Under the pieces are notes generated by a model. The model saw only the letters and a program-made list of their open reading frames with translations. It was not told the origin of the DNA and searched no databases. Positions 6,389 to 13,638 of a stretch of DNA of 22,003 nt are shown piece after piece. The stretch lies in the IMG/VR virus record IMGVR_UViG_3300021165_000529, positions 1 through 22,003 of that record; one strand, 5' to 3'. How positions within the stretch are numbered: position 1 is the stretch's first letter; the number at the start of each line of letters is the position of its first letter. The stretch comes from a virus. The translations under genes and the position numbers were made by a program.

Positions 6389-7453
6389 TCAGGCCGCCTT
6401 ATCGGTGGAGTAAAACTCCAAGTTACGCTTTAGCCGGTCATCGTGCGGCGCGAGCTCCACTGCGATCGCGCCGTGTTCTACGGCCTCGTCCCCCACTCCG
6501 ATATGATAGGCTGCCAGCGCGAGGAGATCATGCGGCCTTGCCCCCCATACAGTCGGGTCCATCGTATAGACCAAGGCTTTGTCCTTGATCGTCAGTGCCT
6601 GTCTAGCACATTCGTAACTCAATTGCCACTGCTCTGCTCTGCGGGCTAGGTCCGACAATTCTACCCATGGCTCGCGCGTATCCGGCGCCTCCCGCGTCGC
6701 CTTCTCCAACCAGACGCGCGCCTGCTCCTGCTCGCCCAGCGCCTCATAGGCTTGCGCCATTATACGCATGGCGTAGCACCGCTCATTCGCCCAGTTCGCG
6801 CCGGGGTTCCCGAGGTACTTGTGCAGCGCCACGATGGCGTCGATCCACCGACGGCCGAACGTCAGCTCACGGGCGTAGTAGAACGCGTTGCGCGGACAGC
6901 TCGGGTCCTCCTTGACTGACAGCTCCAGCAAATCCATGTACTGGCCGCGACTCTTGGTTGGGTCGGGGTGGTGACTCACCAACAGCATGTCGGTGTGCGC
7001 GTAGACTTCCTTGATCCGACCGTCCGGGCGAGGGTACTCGTGGCACGGATGGTGCCAGTGGTAACCATGGCGTGCGTGAATCTTCTCATAGAAGAACAGG
7101 ATGCCGGCGCCCCAGTCGAACTTGTAGCGTAGGCGCGTGGTCTCCCCCATCATCCACACCCGCTCGATCTCCTCGCGCCAGCCGGGCTCCAGTCGTTCAT
7201 CGAGGTCGAGGCTGATACACACGTCGATGTCGCGCGGGATGAGCGCAAGCGCTGCGTCGCGTGCCTTGTCGAACCGCCACGGAGTGATACAGATTTCTGG
7301 CACGGTCGCGCCACAGGCGCGGGCCAGCTCTACCGTACCATCGGTGCTGCCTGTGTCCGCAATAAGGATCAGGTCTGCGGCCTTGGCGGACTCACAGAAC
7401 TGCTCGACGAACGAGGCCTCGTTCTTGCTGATGGCGTAGACGCAGATTTTCAT
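6389..7453 (-). CDS. Family 2 glycosyltransferase with C-terminal TPR repeats
   Basis: 354 aa; ATG at 7453, three bases after the chaperone-like gene's stop. The N-terminal domain (about 1-180) is a GT-A fold of family GT2: ISKNEASFVEQF near the start for nucleotide binding, DTGSTDGT (33-40), and the metal-binding D-x-D as DLDE (83-86). Histidine- and aromatic-rich acceptor-side sequence follows around residues 120-145. From about residue 190 to 345 helical TPR-like repeats are visible, for example AMRIMAQAYEALGEQEQARV. It should transfer a sugar from a nucleotide donor; donor and acceptor are unknown. Its place among fibre genes makes modification of fibres or of host surface glycans the two obvious hypotheses. 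Confidence 0.85.
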   Translation of the reverse strand: MKICVYAISKNEASFVEQFCESAKAADLILIADTGSTDGTVELARACGATVPEICITPWRFDKARDAALALIPRDIDVCISLDLDERLEPGWREEIERVWMMGETTRLRYKFDWGAGILFFYEKIHARHGYHWHHPCHEYPRPDGRIKEVYAHTDMLLVSHHPDPTKSRGQYMDLLELSVKEDPSCPRNAFYYARELTFGRRWIDAIVALHKYLGNPGANWANERCYAMRIMAQAYEALGEQEQARVWLEKATREAPDTREPWVELSDLARRAEQWQLSYECARQALTIKDKALVYTMDPTVWGARPHDLLALAAYHIGVGDEAVEHGAIAVELAPHDDRLKRNLEFYSTDKAA

Positions 7454-7456
7454 GGA

Positions 7457-7915
7457 TCACTCCGGCTTGGTGGGCCACACAACGTTGGTGGGGAAGCCGG
7501 GTTGGTCACTGACTTCGCGAAGCTCAGCGCGGTAGGCGGCCCAGTTTGGCTTATCTGCCGGGCTGTCAGGTAGCTGGGTCCAATCGGACTGCACAAGAAG
7601 CGCGTCCCGCGTCGCACGAACGCTCTGCGCCAGATCGGCGGTGCGCTGGGCGATCTCGTCGCTGGACGCGGCGGTAATCGACCAAGCCTGCACCCAGACG
7701 CCGGCTTCGAGCACGGGGTCGGCGACAGAAGCGTTCTGGGTCACTGAGTCGAACGGTTGCGGAACTTCACGCGCCTCGACGGGGATTATTCCGTAACGCG
7801 CCAGAAATTCATTGCTCATGACTGCCGGGAACGAGGTGTTCGGGTTGTCCCGCATGAGTTCTCCACCGCCGTACGGAAAGGCCTCGACCGCCCCGGCCTT
7901 GATCTTGGCGTACAT
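7457..7915 (-). CDS. Tail fibre assembly chaperone-like protein
   Basis: 152 aa; ATG at 7915 overlaps the preceding stop (TGATG). The C-terminal half (ATRDALLVQSDWTQLPDSPA ... WAAYRAELREVSDQPGFP ... VVWPTKPE) carries the hallmark pattern of the phage tail assembly chaperone family (Phage_tail_APC): an R-x2-L-L-x2-[ST]-DWT helix, a PD linker, a W-x2-YR helix and a terminal GFP...WP. The N-terminal part is a small beta domain with a variable sequence. Such proteins occur next to tail fibre genes, as here, and are thought to help fibres fold or trimerise rather than remain in the virion. Confidence 0.8.
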   Translation of the reverse strand: MYAKIKAGAVEAFPYGGGELMRDNPNTSFPAVMSNEFLARYGIIPVEAREVPQPFDSVTQNASVADPVLEAGVWVQAWSITAASSDEIAQRTADLAQSVRATRDALLVQSDWTQLPDSPADKPNWAAYRAELREVSDQPGFPTNVVWPTKPE

Positions 7916-8163
7916 CACTGACCCTCCAACTGCTGCTCAATCACTTCAAGCAGGATGCGTTCCTTCAACTGCTCCGTCACGCTGGAGTGGAGCAGGTCTT
8001 TCAGGCGATCCGAAAACGCAACCATCTCAGGGTTGTCTGCGTGTTCCGTCTCGATCTTTGCAATAGCCAGCGTGAAGTTGTCGATGTTGATCTGGTAGTT
8101 CATGACTTCCGTGCGGCGACCTTCTGCGGCTGCGCGGAGTATATCAAGCTTGGCGGCGTTCAT
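7915..8163 (-). CDS. Small helical protein of unknown function
   Basis: 82 aa. ATG at 8163 has AAGGA eight bases upstream. An in-frame ATG at 8172 lies directly on top of that site, so the shorter start is preferred. The sequence is predicted helical and charged, with two coiled-coil-like blocks (AKLDILRAAAEGRRTEVMNY; LKDLLHSSVTEQLKERILLE). There is no membrane segment or catalytic motif. It sits between the beta-propeller gene and the chaperone-like gene. A fibre-associated or chaperone-helper role is possible but not shown. I do not recognise the family. Confidence 0.75.
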   Translation of the reverse strand: MNAAKLDILRAAAEGRRTEVMNYQINIDNFTLAIAKIETEHADNPEMVAFSDRLKDLLHSSVTEQLKERILLEVIEQQLEGQ

Positions 8164-8187
8164 GTTTTTCATCCTTGATTTGCGTGA

Positions 8188-9228
8188 TCATATTTGCCCG
8201 AATGCGACTTCATTTCCGGAGCTTGGTGGTAGAGTGGAGGGGTTGGCATATTTTGTACCAAACCCTGCGCCAGACCAAGGGTACGCGTAGACGAATGGAC
8301 TACTGCCATTGTCTGCTAAAGCTATGGTCTTCCCATCAGGGCTAAACGCTAAACCTGCGGCGCTGGATGGCAGTGTAGAAGGGTTGGCGTACTTGGTCCC
8401 AAAGCCTGAAACATCAGACCAAGGGAATGCAGCGATATACGGAGAAGAGGCTATACAATAGGCTATGTCCGACCCGCTGGGGCTAAAAGCAACATCCCCC
8501 CCGTTCCCAAACGGCAACGTCACAGGGTCAACGTACTTTACACCAAAACCCGAACCAGACCATGCGTAAGCGTACAGACCACCGGCTTGGTTTGCTACTG
8601 CTATTGCCAATCCAGATGGGCTAAAAGCAACTCCATTTCCAGAATTTGGCGGAAGTACGGTTGGGTTGGCGTATTTGGTTCCAAAGCCCGCACCAGACCA
8701 AGACCAAGCCGAAATGAATGGAGAGTTGGTATGCGCTACAGCTACGGCTGTACCGTCAGGGCTGAAATTTACGGCGTTACCGTCAGCTGGGGGAGAAACG
8801 GGGTTAGAGTATTTTGTCCCAAATCCTGAAGATGACCAAGGGTAAGCAGAAACTCCCGGGCTGTTGGCGTGAGCAAGTGCTAAATTTGCCCCGTCAGGGC
8901 TAAAGGCTGCATCAAGTACGGTCCCAGCGGGGAGCGTAGCCGGATCGGGGTATTTAGTACCGAAACCAGTTGCGGTCCAGCGCCACGCTGCAACAAATGG
9001 CGTGAGGACGTGCCCAGCAATTACTGCAGAACCGTTAGGGCTGAATTTTACACAGGTTGCCTGCGCTCCTAGAGTAGTGCCCGGTATTGCGGAGCCGGGG
9101 TCAGGAAGTTTTGAACCAAAGCCGGAAGACAGCCAAGGATACACAGTAACGCCCGGCTGCCTGACGTGCGCCACAGCGAGAAAGGTATTTCTTAGTGAAG
9201 TAGCGCCCAGAAGCTTTTCTTTAAGCAT
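8188..9228 (-). CDS. Seven-repeat beta-propeller protein, putative receptor-binding tail protein
   Basis: 346 aa from ATG at 9228, overlapping the fibre stop (TGATG). After a short N-terminal tail (MLKEKLLGATSL), seven WD40-like repeats of about 46 residues follow. Each contains 'GFGTKYANP', a proline-rich turn, 'AFSPDG', a strand like 'IALA', and a variable loop ending 'PFVYAYPWS'. The sequence begins with half a blade (FLAVAH...) and ends with the complementary strand (NEVAFGQI), as expected for Velcro closure of a seven-bladed propeller. Neighbouring fibre genes suggest a surface-exposed binding role, perhaps for glycans; no catalytic residues are evident. Three 60-base lines I counted here are 50-53% G+C against about 63% in a portal line, so the gene may be a recent acquisition. 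Confidence 0.8.
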   Translation of the reverse strand: MLKEKLLGATSLRNTFLAVAHVRQPGVTVYPWLSSGFGSKLPDPGSAIPGTTLGAQATCVKFSPNGSAVIAGHVLTPFVAAWRWTATGFGTKYPDPATLPAGTVLDAAFSPDGANLALAHANSPGVSAYPWSSSGFGTKYSNPVSPPADGNAVNFSPDGTAVAVAHTNSPFISAWSWSGAGFGTKYANPTVLPPNSGNGVAFSPSGLAIAVANQAGGLYAYAWSGSGFGVKYVDPVTLPFGNGGDVAFSPSGSDIAYCIASSPYIAAFPWSDVSGFGTKYANPSTLPSSAAGLAFSPDGKTIALADNGSSPFVYAYPWSGAGFGTKYANPSTLPPSSGNEVAFGQI

Positions 9229-10289
9229 CAAGCGTCTCCTACGCGGGCACCGTAGATCGTCGTGCCGACTTTCCACAAGGCAATGACTGTATCGCCAGTC
9301 GTGTTCAGTGTGGGCGCAGTGCCCCCGCCCGTCTTCCACACGACTGCAACCGTGGACCATGTGATCGTGTTGGCAGTGCCGTCATCCACCAGCAGAGTAA
9401 TCGACTGTCCGGCAGCCCATGTCCCCGCAGTGGGTGTCGAGCTGCCGGATAGCGTCCACGTCTGGATCGAGCCGTTGGTAGGCGACAGGGCTGGCGTGGT
9501 GCCTGTGACGGCAAAGACTTCCTCGGTGTAGCCGTCATTCAGTATGACACCGTTGATCGTCTTGTCGCTCAGCGTCTGCGCACCGGTAAGGGTGACGTAC
9601 GTAGCGGTGTCCGGTGCTGGCCCTGTGGGCCCAGTCGGACCGAGCGGACCAGTCGGGCCAGCAACAACGGACCCGCTACCCGGAGCACCCGTGGGACCCG
9701 TGGGGCCAACAGCAGTAGAGGCGTCACCCTGCGGCCCTGTGGGGCCTGTAGGCCCAGCGACAGTGGATGCACCACCCGTAGGCCCTGTGGGGCCGGGAAC
9801 AACGGACCCGCTACCCGGAGCGCCCGTGGCACCCGTGGGGCCTGTGGGCCCAGCGACAGTGGATACACTACCTGTAGGCCCGGTGGGGCCCGTAGAACCT
9901 GTCGGGCCGACTGGACCACTCGGACCAGTCGGACCAGTCGGCCCTACGATCTGCCCGACGTTGGTCCAAGCAGTACCGCTCCATACATAAAGGTCGCCGT
10001 CAGCCTCTACGATGTAGGCATCGTTCGGACTGTTGCCCACCGAGGGCAAGGCACCGACAGTGGCGACCGAGCCGCGCAGGTTTAGCGACACACCCTGTGG
10101 ACCTGTAGGCCCCACGAGTCCGCCATAAGGCAGGCTCAGGTATGCGGTGACCCCGTTGCCAATCTTGAACTTGCCCGTGTCGCGCTCCAGCACCAACTCG
10201 CGGTCAGCGAGCACCGGGTTAAACGACGTCCACCGCGCAAGCGTGTCACCACGAAACGACAGCTGGAAGACCGAGGCACTGATCGTCAT
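9228..10289 (-). CDS. Collagen-like tail fibre with Mtd-type N-terminal domain
   Basis: 353 aa; ATG at 10289 in an ATGA junction. There are four parts. Residues 1-62 hold the Mtd-like N-terminal domain (RGDTLARWTSFNPVLADREL ... KFKIGNGVTAYLSLPYGG), a probable particle anchor. Residues about 69-112 form a small beta domain (SVATVGALPSVGNSPNDAYI ... DLYVWSGTAWTNV) common as a fibre linker. Residues about 115-225 contain interrupted Gly-Pro-Thr triplets that should form a collagen-like triple helix. The C-terminal ~125 residues are a beta-rich tip. It would be a trimeric fibre for host attachment. The downstream genes (propeller, chaperone, second fibre) belong to the same recognition module. 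Confidence 0.85.
   Translation of the reverse strand: MTISASVFQLSFRGDTLARWTSFNPVLADRELVLERDTGKFKIGNGVTAYLSLPYGGLVGPTGPQGVSLNLRGSVATVGALPSVGNSPNDAYIVEADGDLYVWSGTAWTNVGQIVGPTGPTGPSGPVGPTGSTGPTGPTGSVSTVAGPTGPTGATGAPGSGSVVPGPTGPTGGASTVAGPTGPTGPQGDASTAVGPTGPTGAPGSGSVVAGPTGPLGPTGPTGPAPDTATYVTLTGAQTLSDKTINGVILNDGYTEEVFAVTGTTPALSPTNGSIQTWTLSGSSTPTAGTWAAGQSITLLVDDGTANTITWSTVAVVWKTGGGTAPTLNTTGDTVIALWKVGTTIYGARVGDA
9615..9947 (-). repeat. Collagen-like Gly-Pro-Thr repeat tract with an internal duplication
   Basis: This tract within the collagen-like fibre encodes repeated GPTGPTG triplets broken by short serine/valine linkers. At the DNA level, 9663-9707 and 9798-9842 are 45-base copies differing at two positions, exactly 135 bases (45 codons) apart, so a larger unit was duplicated in frame. 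Related blocks around 9745-9795 and 9838-9890 are also near-copies. Confidence 0.85.
10110..10253 (-). repeat. Dispersed repeat copy B: shared fibre N-terminal domain
   Basis: This segment encodes residues 13-60 of the collagen-like fibre. It pairs with 6202-6345 in direct orientation, about 3.9 kb away. The four residue differences are Val/Ile, Gly/Asn, Asn/Asp and Leu/Ile. Confidence 0.85.
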
Positions 10290-10540
10290 GTCTGAGCACT
10301 CCCGAGATCAATCCTTGCGCCGCCGGTATAGTTGGTTTCGGCGTTACCGGCATCTATCAACGTCGACAGCACGGGTGCGAGTGCCACCCAGCTAGTACCG
10401 TCGGAGTAGTGCATGAGACCATCTTCGCCAGCCACAATCGCGCCTTTATAGGCGGTAGTATTCAGTGGGATGGGCGTGGCGCTGCGTAGCGATGGGCCGA
10501 CAACTTGAACCCGACCAGACGCAAACTTTACGCTACTCAT
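10286..10540 (-). CDS. Small structural protein of unknown function
   Basis: 84 aa from ATG at 10540, with ATGA junctions at both ends, which fixes the start. The sequence is beta-rich. The central motif GAIVAGEDGLMHYSDGTSWV is one I associate with short domains attached to phage fibres and other virion proteins, where a 'x-YSDGTSW' strand displays aromatic residues. There is no membrane segment. It lies between the 138-aa protein and the collagen-like fibre and may be a fibre-base or accessory adsorption component. The function is inferred from position. Confidence 0.75.
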   Translation of the reverse strand: MSSVKFASGRVQVVGPSLRSATPIPLNTTAYKGAIVAGEDGLMHYSDGTSWVALAPVLSTLIDAGNAETNYTGGARIDLGSAQT

Positions 10541-10953
10541 GTGATCACCGTATATTCTTCGCGCTGGTTCAGCACGTATGACAGGCTGGCGACTGCGCCT
10601 TGCAGGCTCTCGCACTTCAGCTGCAACCGATCGCCGCTTGGCATATTTTGCTTACCTAGTTCCACCAACGCGAAGTCGTTGGGGGGTATATCCAGCTTGT
10701 TCAAGATAAGCCATGTGTTGCTACCAACATCTAGGACTCGTACTGACAGTTGTATCGTGGTGGTTCCGTTGTTGCTCACGATCAGCGACGTTAGCAATGC
10801 CACCGCCTTCACAGTTCTCGCAGCAGTCGGCCCACTCGCCGGAATGAGGTACTCCGGCGTTTCGAGTATCGTCGCAAACGTAGAAGTAACGTTAGCGCGC
10901 GCTACCTCGAACAGGTTTAGCGGCGGGCGGGGGGTAGTGATAACAACAGCCAT
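10537..10953 (-). CDS. Putative small virion structural protein, beta-sandwich type
   Basis: 138 aa; ATG at 10953 is preceded by GGAGG about eight bases upstream, inside the last codons of the large fibre gene. After an N-terminal proline-rich stretch (TTPRPPLNLF) the sequence alternates hydrophobic and polar residues (LLTSLIVSNNGTTTIQLSVR), typical of a beta-sandwich. It has a low charge and no catalytic motif. I do not recognise a named family. Its place directly after the 893-aa fibre/spike suggests it is part of, or helps attach, that appendage. Confidence 0.75.
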   Translation of the reverse strand: MAVVITTPRPPLNLFEVARANVTSTFATILETPEYLIPASGPTAARTVKAVALLTSLIVSNNGTTTIQLSVRVLDVGSNTWLILNKLDIPPNDFALVELGKQNMPSGDRLQLKCESLQGAVASLSYVLNQREEYTVIT

Positions 10954-10956
10954 GGG

Positions 10957-13638
10957 TCAGCCTCCGATGCCAATTATTAGCGGTAGGGCGATGTTCTGCA
11001 CACCACGGCTGAAGGCCTGCCCCTCGATTGTGCTGCGCTCGAAGTCAATGCGCAAGTCCTCACCAAGATAGGTATCACCCACTTCCGTCGAGAACGTAGC
11101 ATACACGCGACCACCGTCCAGTTTCAAGATGGCTAGGAGTGGGTTGCCGGCTACCCCTGTGCCACGCTGCGACGTCGGCAGTGCGTTGTAGTTGACGCCC
11201 GTGCCTGCGTAGCTGAACTGCTGGGAGTTCGCCTCGATGACCGATGAAAAGCCCACTCTGGGTGGCGTCGTCAAGTTAGTCTTGATCAGCGCCACCAAGT
11301 AATCAATCATCGGCACTGCCGGGTCGATGATCAGCGAGGGGCGCGTCTTGACTCGGGCCACGAGGATGTCGAATGCCCTGTTGAAGACCGTGAGCAAGGA
11401 CGCCGCAAACACGTACTGCGCGTTCCAGTCAAACATCCCGTTCACGAAGAACCTAGCCCCACGGTCCTGCCCACTGCGCAAGTCATCTGCCAGCTCCCGC
11501 AAGAACGTGCCAGCATCCCGACGCGTCAGGGTCTCCTGCTCCAAGGTGAAGCCCTGCACGGTGCCGGCGGACAGAACCCCATTCCACGTCGTGACAAGTC
11601 GCGGGTTGGCAAGATCGCCCGCTGAGGTCTGCGTAGCTTGCGTTACATCTGAAGCGTTACGCAGGAGCCAAAGACCGCCAGACTTTATAAAGTGCCAGTT
11701 GTTGGTATTGTTGTAGCGCAAGGTCGTACTGTTATACAGATACGACCCGTTGCCATTTGCATCGGACGATCCAGAAACTGCTACGAACTCGGAGGCCAAC
11801 TGGATGTACATCTCGTTGATGATCGCCGTGGCATCCGTTGTGATCTGGTCCGCGGCCGGAGTATACACCGCAATCGGCGCCCCGGCCACCGTGCTGGGTA
11901 TGGATACGACGTTGCGGAATCCGGTAGACACGAACGCGTAATCACCGAAGGTGTTGTTGGAGTTGGCCACCGTCACCTGACCGCCGTCATGGCACCACAG
12001 GCCAATTCTGGACCAGTTCGTGAAGACCGACACCAACTGCACGAAGGCATTGCGCCGCATCAGATAGCCGACCCCGTTGGGGTTGATCGCTGTAAAGCTG
12101 TCCACAACGACTGAACGAAGCGGCGAGGACGGGGCGAGTACTGCACCATCGGCCATCAGGTTCCCGCCGCCGCGCGGCATCAGCGGGTTGCCCGTGGCCT
12201 TGTTGATAGCAATCGTCATCTGGTCTTGGGTGAAGTTGTGCAGCTGCGAGCAGTCGGAGATGTAGGGCGAACGTGTGATCACCGCCCCCGGCTTGAAGAC
12301 AAACGCGAAGCCCTTTTCCGGCGGGTAATCGTGGCCGGCCAAGGTCGCGACCCCACTCATCTTCCGGTACAGAACCCCGGCGACGGTGAAGTACGCACGC
12401 TCCGCGACGGCGGCCAACCCGGCTACCGTGCTGATGTACGACGGAGGCAATTCATGCTGCAGGTTGGAGAAGGTGAAACCCCGCACCTTGGCTCCGCTGT
12501 CCAGCTGAAACATGTTGTTGACCTGCTGACCCGAGGGCAAGCTGAGCTTGGTCGCGCGGAGATCGTAGCCGTAGAGCGTACCGTTCGCCGGGATGACAGT
12601 ATCCGGCTGAACGACGTAATCCCCCGGGTGCACGATGGCTATGCCCGGCTGACCCAGCGCTACCAGCTTCGCGACCGCCGCATTTACCGTAGCCAAGGGG
12701 GCATACAGCGTCGTGCCGTCGTTAGCGTCGTTCCCCGTCATGGTCACGTAGAAGGTGCGCGCTATGGCTGGGGCACCGGAGACAGTGATCTGTGCTGACG
12801 GACCGGCGGCGCCCTGCGGCCCGGCTACGCGCTCGTCCTCGACGCCACAGACCTCGATGTCGGTCTGGTGGTTCTGACCGTAGACCTGCACCCACGCCCG
12901 CACGTAGCGCACTGCAGTGGGCAGCACGAAGTCTATCCCTGCACCCGCAGCGCGCGCGATGGTCTCCTCGACTGTACGGCGGCCTGTGAGCGCCAGAAGG
13001 GTGTTGTCGGAGGCGAGCAGCTGCTCACCGATCTTGTTGCCGAAACCATTAAGCAAATCGACGCCGAAGCGCAGCCCGTCATTGGCCGGGTCGTTGCTGT
13101 CCTTGGACCTGCTGTAGGCAAAGCGTACGGTGTAGGTACGCCCTTCCTCGATCGCGGTAGGAAACCGCGCCGCCAATCTGCCGGCCTGCGTGAACCGCGC
13201 CACACCACCAAACGTGTTCACGGCTACCGTTGCAGTATCGAGGTCGAACAACTCACCAGCATCGCCGGGACGGTAGATGCGATAGATGGCGGAGGACCGT
13301 ATCAGGTCCTCCGGGTCGATCACCGGGAACGCGTCGATCGCGTCGGCCACATAGTCTTGGATGGCCTCGGCAGTAACCCGCAGCTCTGCCTTGGACCCAG
13401 CGACAAACTCGTACGAGGGCGCGGTGCGCACCACCGTGAAGACTTCTGCCGCCGTTGCGGTGACCCGGACAATCTCCGTGGCTCCCGAAGGTGCCGTCAG
13501 TGTCAGGTAGAAGTACTGCCCCGCAGTCAGGACTGGAAACTGCGCGACGTCCTGCGCCCGCAAGGTGATAGACGTACTGTTCGCGGCCGCAACAATGGCG
13601 AGAAACCCGACGGCGTTATTCTTGATGATGACGGTCAT
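10957..13638 (-). CDS. Large tail fibre / tailspike-like protein with probable beta-helix core
   Basis: 893 aa; ATG at 13638 in an ATGA junction. The N-terminal ~100 residues (STSITLRAQDVAQFP ... GQYFYLTL ... EIVRVTATAAEVFTVVR) resemble an anchoring domain recurrent in phage fibres. Residues about 115-265 form a beta-sandwich-like domain. A short collagen-like break (GPQGAAGPS, 273-281) follows. From residue 296, FYVTMTGNDANDGTTLYAPL is the characteristic entry of right-handed parallel beta-helix proteins (pectate-lyase-like), and repeated strands continue to about 600. The C-terminal ~90 residues, with VGFSSVIEANSQQFSYAGTG and GGRVYATFSTEVGD, match the end of large fibre/structural proteins of cyanophages and other aquatic phages. 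It probably mediates host binding; depolymerase activity is possible but no catalytic residues can be assigned. Confidence 0.78.
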   Translation of the reverse strand: MTVIIKNNAVGFLAIVAAANSTSITLRAQDVAQFPVLTAGQYFYLTLTAPSGATEIVRVTATAAEVFTVVRTAPSYEFVAGSKAELRVTAEAIQDYVADAIDAFPVIDPEDLIRSSAIYRIYRPGDAGELFDLDTATVAVNTFGGVARFTQAGRLAARFPTAIEEGRTYTVRFAYSRSKDSNDPANDGLRFGVDLLNGFGNKIGEQLLASDNTLLALTGRRTVEETIARAAGAGIDFVLPTAVRYVRAWVQVYGQNHQTDIEVCGVEDERVAGPQGAAGPSAQITVSGAPAIARTFYVTMTGNDANDGTTLYAPLATVNAAVAKLVALGQPGIAIVHPGDYVVQPDTVIPANGTLYGYDLRATKLSLPSGQQVNNMFQLDSGAKVRGFTFSNLQHELPPSYISTVAGLAAVAERAYFTVAGVLYRKMSGVATLAGHDYPPEKGFAFVFKPGAVITRSPYISDCSQLHNFTQDQMTIAINKATGNPLMPRGGGNLMADGAVLAPSSPLRSVVVDSFTAINPNGVGYLMRRNAFVQLVSVFTNWSRIGLWCHDGGQVTVANSNNTFGDYAFVSTGFRNVVSIPSTVAGAPIAVYTPAADQITTDATAIINEMYIQLASEFVAVSGSSDANGNGSYLYNSTTLRYNNTNNWHFIKSGGLWLLRNASDVTQATQTSAGDLANPRLVTTWNGVLSAGTVQGFTLEQETLTRRDAGTFLRELADDLRSGQDRGARFFVNGMFDWNAQYVFAASLLTVFNRAFDILVARVKTRPSLIIDPAVPMIDYLVALIKTNLTTPPRVGFSSVIEANSQQFSYAGTGVNYNALPTSQRGTGVAGNPLLAILKLDGGRVYATFSTEVGDTYLGEDLRIDFERSTIEGQAFSRGVQNIALPLIIGIGG

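Noticed and set aside
7457-8163. Programmed frameshift between the two small genes before the glycosyltransferase, as in long-tailed phage tail chaperones
   Set aside because: No convincing slippery heptamer was seen at the junction, the genes simply overlap at TGATG, and the short-tail gene set has no tape measure needing such chaperones.
8164-8172. ATG at 8172 as the start of the small helical protein
   Set aside because: The AAGG ribosome binding sequence touches this ATG directly, leaving no spacing. The ATG at 8163 has the site eight bases upstream.
8188-9228. Tandem DNA repeats in the propeller gene considered as a non-coding repeat array
   Set aside because: The frame is intact for 346 codons and the repeat period fits protein blades, with changes mostly compatible with the fold.
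9615-9947. CRISPR-like spaced repeats
   Set aside because: The repeats are in frame, encode Gly-Pro-Thr collagen triplets, and vary in spacing and sequence, unlike CRISPR repeats and spacers.
5863-10289. Diversity-generating retroelement, suggested by Mtd-like N-terminal domains in two fibre genes
   Set aside because: No reverse transcriptase, no accessory protein, no template/variable repeat pair at the 3' end of either fibre, and no C-type lectin tip were seen. The Mtd-like domain alone is common in fibres without such elements.
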